64,000 nucleotides of DNA, taken from contig CAVXXX010000004.1 of assembly GCA_963765935.1 (NCBI GenBank), positions 301,957 to 365,956 of the forward strand, given 5' to 3'. The translations under genes and the position numbers were made by a program. How positions within the stretch are numbered: position 1 is the stretch's first letter; each line of letters begins with the position of its first letter. Positions 34,638-43,782 of this stretch are shown piece after piece. Below the pieces are notes generated by a model. That model had not been told where the DNA came from, did no database searches, and worked only from the letters and a program-made list of their open reading frames with translations. Origin of the DNA: JAMXLG01 sp963765935 (lineage in GTDB: Bacteria > Vulcanimicrobiota > Vulcanimicrobiia > Vulcanimicrobiales > Vulcanimicrobiaceae).

Positions 34638-35353
34638 ACTGGCTGGCCGGAACCGTGACGAACGTGCACGATGAAACGCCCACGGCGCGAACGATCGCGC
34701 TCGACGTTCCCGGCTGGGGCGGACATGTCGCGGGCCAACACGTCGACGTGCGACTTACCGCCGCGGACGGATATTCCGCCGTTCGTTCGTACTCGATTGC
34801 AAATGCTCCCGACGGCAATCGCGTCGAGGTTACCGCGGTTCGTATTCCGGACGGCGAAGTCTCTCCGTACTTGACGGAAAACGTCAGTGCCGGTGATGCG
34901 CTCGAGCTTCGTGGACCGATCGGCGGCTGGTTCGTCTGGCGGCCGCAACAATTGGAGCCCGTGCAGTTGATTGCCGGCGGTTCCGGACTCGTTCCATTGA
35001 TGGCGATGATTCGAGCGCGTGGGACAACGCGTAGCGAGGCGCCGTTTCGGCTGTTGTATTCAGTGCGCGATCCGGAATCCGTGTTGTACGCAACGGAGCT
35101 GCAGCAGCATGCGCGTGATGTACCGATCACGTTCGCGTACACGCGACGCACGCCCCAGGGATGGCCGGAACCGGCAGGGCGTGTTGATGCAACGACGATT
35201 GCCAAGGCGGTTTGGCCGCCGAGTGCACAGTCCACGTGTTATGTCTGCGGTCCGACGGCGTTTGTGGAATCCGCTGCCGATCTGCTTCGCGCTGCGGGGC
35301 ATGATGAGGCACGCATCAAGACCGAACGGTTTGGACCGAGTGGAGGTTCGTGA
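34607..35353 (+). CDS. FNR-type FAD/NAD(P) oxidoreductase, partner of the YuiH protein
   Basis: A 248-aa ferredoxin-reductase-like protein. FAD-binding RSYSIANAPDG (residues about 60-70), isoalloxazine contact ALELRGPIGGWFVWRP, NAD(P) ribose/pyrophosphate LIAGGSGLVPLMAMIRAR, and the C-terminal CYVCGPTAFVESAADLL. There is no [2Fe-2S] domain, so it probably shuttles electrons directly to or from the molybdoenzyme. GGAG 3 nt upstream supports ATG 34607 inside the previous gene. Stop overlaps the next start as TGATG. Confidence 0.92.
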   Translation: MARAAVLGRLNWLAGTVTNVHDETPTARTIALDVPGWGGHVAGQHVDVRLTAADGYSAVRSYSIANAPDGNRVEVTAVRIPDGEVSPYLTENVSAGDALELRGPIGGWFVWRPQQLEPVQLIAGGSGLVPLMAMIRARGTTRSEAPFRLLYSVRDPESVLYATELQQHARDVPITFAYTRRTPQGWPEPAGRVDATTIAKAVWPPSAQSTCYVCGPTAFVESAADLLRAAGHDEARIKTERFGPSGGS

Positions 35354-35616
35354 TGAAACTCGATGTAAATGCGGCGGCCGGTCCGTTACGCGACATTTTC
35401 GCCATCGACGTTACGATGGCAACGTGTGAGTGCAACCATTGCGCAAAATCCGGACCGCTTGCCGAAGCGCTGGTCTTTGCGATGGAACCAGGTTTGATTG
35501 TGCGCTGCGCGAATTGCGAAGGCGTATTAATGCGCGTTGTCAACGGCGAAGGACGGACGTGGCTCGACCTGCGCGGCATGTCGTTTCTACAATTTCCAGT
35601 GTCGCTTCAGGCGTGA
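35353..35616 (+). CDS. DUF6510 zinc-ribbon protein
   Basis: An 87-aa protein. Four Cys in two pairs, CNHC (about 27-30) and CANC (about 55-58), make a rubredoxin- or zinc-ribbon-like metal knuckle; PLAEALVFAMEPGLIVRC and DLRGMSFLQFPV match the DUF6510 pattern. This family is linked to YuiH and its reductase in actinobacteria and here too, suggesting a third small component that may carry metal or electrons. Starts in the stop of the reductase gene (TGATG) and its stop overlaps the next GTG (GTGA). Confidence 0.88.
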   Translation: MKLDVNAAAGPLRDIFAIDVTMATCECNHCAKSGPLAEALVFAMEPGLIVRCANCEGVLMRVVNGEGRTWLDLRGMSFLQFPVSLQA

Positions 35617-36314
35617 ACGCGTTCTTCGAGACAAGGCACGTAGCATGTACCGGGATGGCGTATCATCGCCATGAATCGCCCTACGTTACCGTCGTGCTCG
35701 AAGGATCGTACACCGAAGTGTTCGATGATGCGCCGCGGACTTACCGGCGCGGGGACGTGATCGTTCATCACGCGCGCGAAGAACATGCCGACCATTTCTC
35801 ATCCGCGACGCGTTGCCTCAATACCCAGCTTCTTCTTCAACCTGACGCAAGAGCCGGCCCAATCGGCATGAGCGACGATATTGCTGCGGCGACGCGTCGA
35901 CTGATCGATGCATATGCGAACGGCGACCGCGAGCAACTTCATCGCACCTTCGCGCAGCTGCGTGCCACCGCCGCAGGCAGGGTCGACGAGGCTGCGCCGC
36001 CCGCGTGGCTCGATGAGGTAATTCGCTTCGATGAGTGGGTCGAGGCGGTTCCACTTCAACGTCTTGCTAAGCGGTGTGGCGTTCATCCGACGCACTTCAG
36101 CCGCGAGTTCCGGCGTTATATGGGAACGACACCGAGCGACCACCGGCGTCGCATGCGAGTCGAATCTGCCTCGAAGCTTCTGCTAAACACGGATCGAACG
36201 TTGGCGCACGTCGCCATCGCGTGCGGATTCACCGACCAGAGTCACCTCAACCGCGCCTTTGCGATGGAAGTCGGGCTCTCTCCAGGGCAGTACCGGCGGA
36301 CGTTCACGCGCTAA
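35613..36314 (+). CDS. AraC-family regulator with N-terminal cupin-like domain
   Basis: A 233-aa regulator. GTG 35613 overlaps the DUF6510 stop as GTGA and precedes the cupin-like ligand domain: FETRHVACTGMAYHRHESPYVTVVLEG, YRRGDVIVHHAREEHAD. The two helix-turn-helix units of AraC lie at the C-terminus: VPLQRLAKRCGVHPTHFSREFRRYMGTTPSDHRRRMRV, and LAHVAIACGFTDQSHLNRAFAMEVGLSPGQYRR. As the fourth gene of the YuiH operon it may regulate that operon. Confidence 0.88.
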   Translation: MNAFFETRHVACTGMAYHRHESPYVTVVLEGSYTEVFDDAPRTYRRGDVIVHHAREEHADHFSSATRCLNTQLLLQPDARAGPIGMSDDIAAATRRLIDAYANGDREQLHRTFAQLRATAAGRVDEAAPPAWLDEVIRFDEWVEAVPLQRLAKRCGVHPTHFSREFRRYMGTTPSDHRRRMRVESASKLLLNTDRTLAHVAIACGFTDQSHLNRAFAMEVGLSPGQYRRTFTR

Positions 36315-36359
36315 ACTTTTCCAAGACAGGCAACGCGCCGCTTCGTAGAATCGGCTTCG

Positions 36360-38134
36360 ATGACATGTCAAGCTCCGCCCGTCTTTGCGGCAATGCGCGC
36401 CGCCGAAGGCGCACCATCGTGGCAGCGCGCTGCCGAAACAATCGCTTTCGGGAACGCGACCATTTCGGGTCTTCGAGGTCCGGCGACGTTCAAGACCGAC
36501 CTGCGCACCGGCCGGTACGCGCGCGATTTTCAGACAGCGGGAATGGGCTCGACGGCGCAAGTCTACGATGGATCGCACCTGTGGGTTCGCGATGTTTCCG
36601 GCGGCGTTCATCCTATCGACGCGCCGTTTTCGCGTCAACGCAGTATCACGGATGCGTATCTTGCGCGGCAAAGTTTTCTCGCACCAAACGACGCGGCCGA
36701 CGGTCGACGTGTATCGGCATGCAACGCCGCGACGGTCGCGACGTGGTTGTGATTCGCGTTCAGCCGCGCGAGGGAACCTCCGCCGATCTTGCAATCGATG
36801 CACAGACGCATTTGCTCGCGAGTATTTCCGAACGGCTACCCACCACGACCGAAATCACCCGATTCGACGATTATCGCTTAGTAGACGGTGCGGCGCGGCC
36901 GTTCATCGTAATGTCGGGAACGGCTGCAGAACCCGCGAATGGGTACACGTTTGAAGTACGACGCTATGCCGTGCTACCGGTAGCGCAGTCGAGCGATTTC
37001 GAAAAACCGGTGGCGCTCAATCCCGCTCGCATGAATGCCGGCGCGACGTCAACCACCGTTCCGCTCGCGCTCGATGGCCGTCAGCTTTTGGTTTGGGCCT
37101 CGATCGACGGGCAACGCGCGATGCCCTTCATCTTGGATACCGGCGGACACGCAATTCTAACGACGCAAGCGGCGAAAGCGCTCGCAATTCATGCCGCCGG
37201 CGCGGGCGTGAGCGGAGGTTCAGGAGCGGGAACGGTCGCGCTTCAATTTGCTCGCATCGCGAGTTTGCGAATCGGTGCCGCCTCGATCCCGAATCAAACG
37301 TTCCTCGTCATCGACTATCCGTACTCGTTTTACGAACGCGGACGCCGCCAGCCCATTGCGGGAATCCTCGGGCTCGAAGTATTCGAACGGTTTGCAACGC
37401 AAATCGACTACGGCCGCAAACGATTGACGTTGACTCCATTTTCGAACTACACGCATCGCGGCGGCGCGGCCGTTCCTCTCTCTTTCCAAGAAGATATGCC
37501 GCTTGCGGATGCTGCCGCGGACGGGCATCGGGGACTCTTCGGTATCGACACGGGCAACGCCGGTAGCGTAATCCTGTTTGGCGCTTTTCTCGAGCGTACG
37601 CGATTAGGAGCGCGATACGCTTCGGGCATTAACGCTGCGGGGCACGGAACGGGCGGATCGAATTCCGGTCATCTCGCCAAAATTGCGGGCTTTACGTTCG
37701 GGAAACGGTCGTTCTCCGGCGTTCCGGCGTTCTTGACCTATATGAAGAGTGGTGCGTTTTCGTCCTGGACGGAAGCGGGGAACTTCGGCTACGAAATTCT
37801 CTCTCGATTCGTGCCGACGTTCGACTATGCGCGTGGCGTGCTCTACGTTGAGAGCAGCTCGTTTGAACACGCTCCGCCGCCGAATCGCGCAGGATTCGTC
37901 GCCGACAAGGACCGTCCCGATTTCTTCACCGTGGAGCGCGTGCGGCCCGGATCGCCCGCTACCGCGGCCGGTATTGAGGCCGGCGATCGAATTACGATGA
38001 TCGACGGGAAACCGGCGGACGATTATTCGTACGGCGACCTCTACGATCGTGTAACGGCTGCGCCGGGAACGGTTTTACGGCTACGTATCGTCCATAAAAG
38101 CGATACTCGGGACCTCTCGCTCGTGCTTCACTAA
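36360..38134 (+). pseudogene. Retropepsin-like aspartyl protease with PDZ domain, frame broken near 36710
   Basis: The N-terminal frame (36360 to about 36710) reads MTCQAPPVFAAMRAAEGAPS, GNATISGLRGPATFKTDLRTG and YLARQSFLAPND. The rest is in another frame: GMQRRDGRDVVVIRVQPREG, the first active-site DTG in MPFILDTGGHAILT, second DTG-like GLFGIDTGNAGSVILF, and a C-terminal PDZ domain (VERVRPGSPATAAGIEAGDR). Periplasmic aspartyl protease-PDZ proteins of this type occur in many diderms. TAGAAT is 8 nt before the start. One base change near 36710 would restore about 590 aa. The 3' end overlaps the convergent family-A gene by 4 nt. Confidence 0.83.
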
Positions 38135-38673
38135 TGTACCACGCGCGTTTCCGTCACGATGAAGTTCGCCTCCCACGTCTTGCCGCCGTCGGCCGAAAAT
38201 GATTGGTCGAACCGGCACGACTTTCTCGTGATGTCGTAGACGCGAAACCGGACCATGATCGCTCGTCCGTTATAGTGTTCGTGGTCGTAGAAGTCGCCGC
38301 GGCCACGGGTGAATTCGCCGACGACCGGGATACTGAAGTTGCCGCTCGCCGGATTCGTGAAGTAGATACTCCATTGATGTGCGTCAGGATTGTACAGACG
38401 CACCGCGTAAATCTCGAGATGCCCGGCCGGGCCGTCAGCCTCGATCGTTCCCGAGTTCGCACCGTCCCAAATCTTTCGGACGATATCGGTGCCGTTGTAC
38501 TGCACCCACGTCGTCGAGCCGGTAAGGGGATGGACCAGTCGACGCTGATGCGTCTTCCATACGCCGATATCCCAATCCCAATCGTGCGCACCATCGTGCT
38601 GCTGCGCGCTCACAGATATGGACTGAGGAAGTATCAGCAGACCGCACAAGAACAACAAATATACGAAGCGCAC
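38131..38673 (-). CDS. Secreted beta-rich protein, paralogue family A (DUF1579-like)
   Basis: A 180-aa protein. GTG 38673 begins a signal peptide (RFVYLLFLCGLLILPQSIS and a VSA cleavage) and has TACAAT 7 nt upstream. Mature-part strands AVRLYNPDAHQWSIYFTN, GNFSIPVVGEF, FYDHEHYNGRAIMVRF and FSADGGKTWEANFIV match the proteins at 15476 and 19056 closely. One Cys remains in the mature sequence. Likely a periplasmic lipocalin-like barrel; ligand unknown. Overlaps the aspartyl-protease gene by 4 nt tail-to-tail. Confidence 0.82.
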   Translation of the reverse strand: MRFVYLLFLCGLLILPQSISVSAQQHDGAHDWDWDIGVWKTHQRRLVHPLTGSTTWVQYNGTDIVRKIWDGANSGTIEADGPAGHLEIYAVRLYNPDAHQWSIYFTNPASGNFSIPVVGEFTRGRGDFYDHEHYNGRAIMVRFRVYDITRKSCRFDQSFSADGGKTWEANFIVTETRVVH

Positions 38674-38680
38674 TGCATCA

Positions 38681-38686
38681 ATTGTA
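38681..38686 (-). promoter_or_regulatory. Putative -10 element TACAAT
   Basis: TACAAT lies 7 nt before the GTG of the family-A gene at 38673. Confidence 0.5.
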
Positions 38687-38797
38687 AGAGACCTTCCGCA
38701 TGATGCCAGGGCCAGAACCGACCGAGGGTCTAGGACCACTCGGCGTGGTTCCGCGTGCACGTGCCGTTCTGGTCCTGGTCGTACCTCCATTCGTTGC

Positions 38798-38803
38798 TAC
38801 GAT
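38798..38803 (+). promoter_or_regulatory. Putative -10 element TACGAT
   Basis: TACGAT is 5 nt before ATG 38809 and is part of the same TACGATTGT string seen before ATG 15476. Confidence 0.5.
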
Positions 38804-38808
38804 TGTCA

Positions 38809-39861
38809 ATGATGCGCATGCTTTTCGCGCTGTTCGGTTTGATGGCGCTCGGCGTCACGTTCGCAATTGCCGTAGACGAATTCGGAGCCGGAGCACCTCC
38901 GTGGTTCGGATGGTGGGACGCCACGATTACCGTGGCCGGACCGTACACGCTCTCAATAACGCCACGCGCAAACGGCGCAGCGGCGCGGTCGGGATTTCGT
39001 GACGGCGATCGCTTCGATCTGCGCCAACAAAGCGTCAAGTCACGCATCGCAGCGACGTATCAGCCGGTTACAACCGAACGAACGACGTTTCTCATACTGC
39101 GGGGCGCAAAGGCGGTTACCGTTCGCCTTACGGCGAGTACCGTTTGGGACAACGCGTCGGTTTGGAAACTTCAACCGATGGTTTCGCGGCTGCTCGGCAA
39201 TCTTTTCTTTATCGTCTGCGCGGGGCAAATCGCTCTTCGCAGGCGGCACGACGCCGAGACGACTGCTCTCGCGGTTGCCATCCTCGGACTCGTCGGCACA
39301 ATGCTGGATCCAAGCTTTTTCGTCGTTTCGCAACCGGCGTTGGCGTTGACGCTGTTCGTGTTGTCGCGCGTGTGCGCGAGTGGCGTTGCACTCATTTTCG
39401 TCTGGCTCGCCTACCGATGGCGGAGAAGCGCGCCCGCGTTCGTGACGTGTGCCGCCGTCGCGGTTGCGTTCATCGCCGATATCGCCGTTGTCATTGGACT
39501 ATCGACGGCGCGGATCGATCCGTTGCCGTTCATTCTTAGCCTCAGCTTAGGCAGGAGCTTGCTGGACGCCGTTGTTTGGCTGCTCGTAGCACTCACCGCC
39601 GTCGTCGCTTCCCGGCGTTCGCGGTCAGCGTGGTTGCTGGTCCCGCTTCCCACCGGATTACTGGTGTCGTCGTTGTGCTTCGCGAGTCCGTCGTTCATCC
39701 ACGTATGGATTGCGAATGTCGCCGCTCCCGCTGTCGCTAACATCGCGGTGCTGCTCGGCACCTTCTTCGCCACCCGGGAGGCGCTGCGGCGGTCACGGAA
39801 CAGCGTCGACCCACCACCGGTAAATTTCCATGGGCCGTTGAGCGGCCTCACCCGTTCCTGA
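38809..39861 (+). CDS. Integral membrane protein with N-terminal periplasmic PDZ-like domain
   Basis: A 350-aa protein; ATGs at 38809, 38812 and 38818 are all possible. A first helix (about 5-22) is followed by an extracytoplasmic segment of about 100 residues with a PDZ-like core (ANGAAARSGFRDGDRFDLR, ERTTFLILRGAKAVTVRL). Seven or so further hydrophobic helices follow (about 125-320), as in sensor histidine kinases of the 7TM type but with no kinase domain after them. The last part overlaps the convergent AraC gene by 14 nt. The function cannot be named. Confidence 0.78.
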   Translation: MMRMLFALFGLMALGVTFAIAVDEFGAGAPPWFGWWDATITVAGPYTLSITPRANGAAARSGFRDGDRFDLRQQSVKSRIAATYQPVTTERTTFLILRGAKAVTVRLTASTVWDNASVWKLQPMVSRLLGNLFFIVCAGQIALRRRHDAETTALAVAILGLVGTMLDPSFFVVSQPALALTLFVLSRVCASGVALIFVWLAYRWRRSAPAFVTCAAVAVAFIADIAVVIGLSTARIDPLPFILSLSLGRSLLDAVVWLLVALTAVVASRRSRSAWLLVPLPTGLLVSSLCFASPSFIHVWIANVAAPAVANIAVLLGTFFATREALRRSRNSVDPPPVNFHGPLSGLTRS

Positions 39862-40747
39862 ACATCGAGGGCGTCATACCCGTCGCCCTCCGGAATGCCC
39901 GCGAGAAGTACGCGGCATCTTGGAAACCCGTGCGGGCCGCGACATCGTCCATCGTCACCTTCGTGTGACGAAGCAGACGCATCGCCTCCGAGATGCGACA
40001 CTGATTGAGGTACGCGTGCGGCGTTATCCCGAAAGCACGGCGGAAGTCGCGAATGAGCGCGAATGGATAGAGGTGCGCGCTCGCAGCGATGTCTGCGATA
40101 CGGATCTGCTCGAACGCATGGCGTTCGATGAAACGTTTCACGCCTTGCATGCGCAGCGTGGTGCCACCGCGCTTGCGGCCGTGCGGCTGCGACGATCGAG
40201 AGACTTCGTGGACGAATTCGAAGAGAAGCGACTCAAACGCATCATTGTTCTGCGCATCTAGCGCGCGAAGAATGCGCGATGGAAGCCCGTCGGCGCGGAT
40301 GCAATCACGACCGAAGAGTCGTGGTTCATCGGGGTCGATCGACTCGGGCCGCAACGCAACGATAAGGTTGACATTGCGTTCGCTGAGCGAATGTCGGCAT
40401 CCGTAGGAGTCGCCGCTGCAACCCAGCATGGCGATTCCGGCTCCGAGCTCGTGCACACCTTGGCGTCCGAAGACGTGCCAGCGGCCGCGAAGGGTGAGGT
40501 TGACGACGTGTCCCGTAAAGATTTTATCGTCGAAGAGTCCCTCGCCGTTGCCGTGATACGCTCCGTAACAAACGATGGCGAAATTCGACGCGCGAACCGG
40601 TTGAAGCGTCGTGCAGCGAACGTCGAGCACAGCTTCGTCCGAAGCGTTCAGACGAACGGGCTCGATTGTTCTGCGCAGGTCCTCGAAACGAGCAATAAAA
40701 TCCAAATGGTCGTCCGTAGGCGGAGCGTAAGGCGGCGCCATGGTCAT
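39848..40747 (-). CDS. AraC-family regulator
   Basis: A 299-aa regulator. An N-terminal AraC-binding-like domain (VRASNFAIVCYGAYHGNGEG, GHVVNLTLRGRWHVFGR) is followed by two helix-turn-helix units: IRIADIAASAHLYPFALIRDFRRAFGITPHAYLNQCRISEA and MDDVAARTGFQDAAYFSRAFRRATGMTPSMFR. TATAAT lies 5 nt before ATG 40747, inside the divergent DoxX gene. A second ATG at 40741 shares CATG with the DoxX start. It probably controls DoxX and itself. Confidence 0.88.
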   Translation of the reverse strand: MTMAPPYAPPTDDHLDFIARFEDLRRTIEPVRLNASDEAVLDVRCTTLQPVRASNFAIVCYGAYHGNGEGLFDDKIFTGHVVNLTLRGRWHVFGRQGVHELGAGIAMLGCSGDSYGCRHSLSERNVNLIVALRPESIDPDEPRLFGRDCIRADGLPSRILRALDAQNNDAFESLLFEFVHEVSRSSQPHGRKRGGTTLRMQGVKRFIERHAFEQIRIADIAASAHLYPFALIRDFRRAFGITPHAYLNQCRISEAMRLLRHTKVTMDDVAARTGFQDAAYFSRAFRRATGMTPSMFRNG

Positions 40748-41165
40748 ACGAGATTATACATCGCTCGCGGTGCGTGCGGCACTCGGCGTCACGTTCCTCG
40801 TGTCCGTCGCGGACCGTTTCGGATTGCTCGGAGCGGCCGGCACGCCGGGCGTATCGTTCGGCACATTTTCGCGCTTCACGGCATACGTCGGCGTACTGAA
40901 CTGGTATTTGCCACACGCGCTTGTCCCGGCGCTCGCCTGGATCGATACCGCCCTCGAATTCGCCCTCGGCGTTGCGCTCATTGTCGGATTCCGGCTTCGC
41001 GCGGTCGCAATAGCAAGCAGCGTGCTGCTGCTCATCTTTGCGCTCACGCTGGCAAGAGCGGCGGGGATCGGAACGCCGTTCCAATATTCGGTCTTTACCG
41101 CTTCTGCTGCAGCGTGGATGCTCGGGGCAACGACCTCGTTGCACAAACACCCTTCTTCGAGCTGA
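40740..41165 (+). CDS. DoxX-like integral membrane protein
   Basis: A 141-aa protein with four hydrophobic helices (about 8-28, 50-72, 78-98, 102-122) and DoxX-type pattern: RAALGVTFLVSVADRFGLLG, FALGVALIVGFRLRAVAIASSVLLLIFALTLA. DoxX-like proteins are membrane subunits of diverse function, including redox stress proteins. Starts at 40740, overlapping the divergent AraC gene. TAAGGC at 6 nt before the start is a weak -10. Confidence 0.85.
   Translation: MVIRDYTSLAVRAALGVTFLVSVADRFGLLGAAGTPGVSFGTFSRFTAYVGVLNWYLPHALVPALAWIDTALEFALGVALIVGFRLRAVAIASSVLLLIFALTLARAAGIGTPFQYSVFTASAAAWMLGATTSLHKHPSSS
40753..40758 (-). promoter_or_regulatory. Consensus -10 element TATAAT for the AraC gene
   Basis: A perfect TATAAT on the reverse strand, 5 nt before ATG 40747, embedded in codons 5-7 of the DoxX gene. 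It argues for the upstream of the two possible AraC starts. Confidence 0.6.
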
Positions 41166-41204
41166 GAATGATACGGGGTCTTCGGGTGCATAACATGAGC
41201 TAAC

Positions 41205-41711
41205 ATGATTGCGGAGCGGTTGAGCGGTGGTAGCCGGCGCCAGTTGGGCGCCGCCGAGGAGGTCGCGTCACTAGTGTTACGCGACAATTCGAAATTTGAG
41301 GAACTGTTCGAAGCGATGCTTCATGAAGACCCGATCGTCCGGATGCGCGCCGCTGACGCTGCAGAAAAGCTAGCGCGCATTCGGCCAGATCTGCTCGCAC
41401 CCTATCGCAAACGACTCATCGAGGAGGTGGGCGAAGTCGATCAGTATGAGGTCCGGTCGCACGTCGCGCAAATGCTCTCCAACGTGCGGCTCGATCCGAA
41501 GGAACGTTCGAAAGCGACGGCGTTGCTCGAACGGTACCTGCGAGATAAAAACGTGATCGTCGTTGTGGAGTCGCTGCAGACGTTGGTTGACTTCGCGAAA
41601 GACGATCGCGGTTTGCGCAAGCGGATTATGCCGATCGTGGAGCGCATGGCAGCGCGCGGAACGCCGGCAATGCAATCGCGTGCGCGCAAACTGCTTTCGC
41701 GCCTAGGATGA
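41205..41711 (+). CDS. HEAT-repeat-like helical protein
   Basis: A 168-aa all-helical protein. Repeating helical hairpins such as VRMRAADAAEKLARIRPDLLAPYRKRLI, VRSHVAQMLSNVRL and IVVVESLQTLVDFAKDD, with the regular hydrophobic spacing of HEAT repeats, fill the length. No catalytic motif. TAACAT lies 8 nt upstream. Likely a scaffold or regulatory adaptor; partner unknown. Confidence 0.8.
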   Translation: MIAERLSGGSRRQLGAAEEVASLVLRDNSKFEELFEAMLHEDPIVRMRAADAAEKLARIRPDLLAPYRKRLIEEVGEVDQYEVRSHVAQMLSNVRLDPKERSKATALLERYLRDKNVIVVVESLQTLVDFAKDDRGLRKRIMPIVERMAARGTPAMQSRARKLLSRLG

Positions 41712-41792
41712 TATTCAATCCTGCGGTGCAACTCGACAGGGTGATGACGGGTGTCATACTTCATCTGCTCGTGAACGATCGTGGGGGCTCGC

Positions 41793-43766
41793 ATGCTAAG
41801 CACTGCAAGGAAGACAAGTCCGGTTCAGACTCGCGAAGAGTTACTCTATTTGCTCACCCGCGCATCGGAGCTGGAACACAATCTTGCATGCGCCTATCTC
41901 TACGCCGGTTATTCGCTGAAGACCGACCTCGACGAGGGTGGGCTTACTGAAGACGAGTTGGTTGCGGTTCGTACGTGGAAGCGTAAACTGGCGACCGTGG
42001 CGGTCGAAGAGATGCTGCATCTCGGGCAGGTCTCGAACATCATCACCGCGGTAGGCGGCGCGCCACACTTCGCGCGCGCGAATTTTCCGCTGCCCGCAAC
42101 GACCTTTCCATTTGGGATTCCGATCGATCTGCAGCCGTTTTCGCAAGCGCTCATCGAGCGGCTCGTGTGTTACGAGATGCCGGAAGAGGGGGTATTACCG
42201 GCCGATCGCCATGCCGAGTATGATGCGATTCGTCAGCGGATCGTCGGACGAATTGAGAGCGACGCGAACGTTCGGATGCAGAACGCAATCGAACCGTTCG
42301 ATATCGATTTTCGAACCGTCGGCGAGTTTTATCACAAGATCGAGTCGGCGTTTCATGAAATCCCTTCGGAGCGGCTCTTTATCGGCGACCCGGCGCTGCA
42401 GGCGACACCGAAGTACCTGGATTTTCCGAAAGAACTCGTCCAGGTCACAGATACGCAATCCGCATGCGCCGCGATCGACATGATCATCGAACAGGGCGAG
42501 TCACCAACGTCCGAGCATCCCGACGCGCACTTTGTCGTATTTGACACGATTCGCCGCGAGTATGCGACCCTAAGCGAACGCGCGCGCGCCGAGGGACGCA
42601 CGTTCAATCCGGTGCGCCCGCTGCTCACGAATCCGAGCACGCGGGGGATCGCGGAGATGCCGGGAACGAACCGCATTACCGATCCTGTCGCTTCGGAATT
42701 GGCTTCGGTCTTCAACGCCGCATACGCGGTGATGCTGATGATGCTCTCGCGATTCTTCGCGCACGTCGACGAGACCGAAGACGAGATGCGCCTTCTCGCG
42801 CGCGGGACGCTACGCATTATGGCATCCGTATTGCGGCCGCTCGGCGAGGCGATCGCAAAGTTACCGGCGGGACGCGAGTATCCGGGCATGCATGCCGGCC
42901 CGGGATTTGGCTTTACGCGGAACATCCATTTGCTTGCGCACAAGAAAGCTGCGTGGATATTCTACTTGGAACGCCTCTACGATCTCTCCATGCGTTTGAC
43001 GCGGCTCTCGGACGAGGCGACGCTGCCGTCCGAGGTATCGGAGGCAGCGGCGGCGCTTGAGTCGGTTGCCGAACACCTGATGCCGTTCATTCCACAGCAG
43101 TTTGCGGTCGCGATGCGTGACGAAGCAGAGGAACGCAACGCGCGTACGACGATTCGGCCGGAGATCAACGGGCCGTATATCGTGCGGAACTTGCGCAAGC
43201 TGACGAATTCGAAAGGCGAGACGCTCAACGTGCGGCCGATCGTTGCGTTGTGCCGGTGCGGCGGTTCGAATATCAAGCCGTACTGCGACGGCACGCACGC
43301 GCGCATCGGCTTTAGCAGCGCTAAAGATCCGAATCGCACGCCGGACCGGCTCGATACGTATGCGGGCGCCGGCGTTACGGTGCTCGATAATCGTGGAACC
43401 TGCTGCCATTTCGGAAACTGCACCGATCACTTGCCGACGGTGTTTCATCACGAAGGCGAGCCATTTGTGACTGCCGACGGCGACACGCCGGCGAAGATCA
43501 TCGACATCGTGCGCGCGTGCCCGTCCGGCGCGCTTGGCTTCGCCGTGAACGGCGATACCTATAAAGGCGAAGCGCGGGAGGCGGAGATTTACGTCGCCGA
43601 AAACGCCAGTTACTACGTGCGCGGAAACATCGAACTCGAGGGCGAGCCGATGAATCACGGTGCGAATCGCGAGCATTACGCGTTATGCCGCTGCGGACAC
43701 TCAAAGAATAAACCGTTCTGCGATGGCTCGCATTGGTACATTCAATTCCACGACGAGGATAATTGA
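41793..43766 (+). CDS. Ferritin-like (VioB-type) protein fused to CDGSH iron-sulfur domains
   Basis: A 657-aa fusion. The N-terminal third is a ferritin-like four-helix domain: TRASELEHNLACAYLYAGYS and VAVEEMLHLGQVSNIITAVGG give a likely di-metal site, as in the VioB/iminophenyl-pyruvate synthase group. After helical segments and a linker near residue 455 comes a CDGSH domain (CRCGGSNIKPYCDGTH, CxC...CDGxH), then a Cys-containing segment (GTCCHFGNCTDHLP and RACPSGALGF, as in the mono-cluster DUF1271 group), and a second CDGSH-like motif (CRCGHSKNKPFCDGSH) at the C-terminus. This Fe/S and di-iron combination suggests an oxidoreductase or iron-handling enzyme. ATG 41793 is preceded by a G-rich run. 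Confidence 0.87.
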   Translation: MLSTARKTSPVQTREELLYLLTRASELEHNLACAYLYAGYSLKTDLDEGGLTEDELVAVRTWKRKLATVAVEEMLHLGQVSNIITAVGGAPHFARANFPLPATTFPFGIPIDLQPFSQALIERLVCYEMPEEGVLPADRHAEYDAIRQRIVGRIESDANVRMQNAIEPFDIDFRTVGEFYHKIESAFHEIPSERLFIGDPALQATPKYLDFPKELVQVTDTQSACAAIDMIIEQGESPTSEHPDAHFVVFDTIRREYATLSERARAEGRTFNPVRPLLTNPSTRGIAEMPGTNRITDPVASELASVFNAAYAVMLMMLSRFFAHVDETEDEMRLLARGTLRIMASVLRPLGEAIAKLPAGREYPGMHAGPGFGFTRNIHLLAHKKAAWIFYLERLYDLSMRLTRLSDEATLPSEVSEAAAALESVAEHLMPFIPQQFAVAMRDEAEERNARTTIRPEINGPYIVRNLRKLTNSKGETLNVRPIVALCRCGGSNIKPYCDGTHARIGFSSAKDPNRTPDRLDTYAGAGVTVLDNRGTCCHFGNCTDHLPTVFHHEGEPFVTADGDTPAKIIDIVRACPSGALGFAVNGDTYKGEAREAEIYVAENASYYVRGNIELEGEPMNHGANREHYALCRCGHSKNKPFCDGSHWYIQFHDEDN

Positions 43767-43782
43767 GGCCCAGACCTACTCG

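Noticed and set aside
42861..43676. 271-codon reverse-strand open frame
   Set aside because: Antisense to the CDGSH fusion; Arg-rich and without a known fold.
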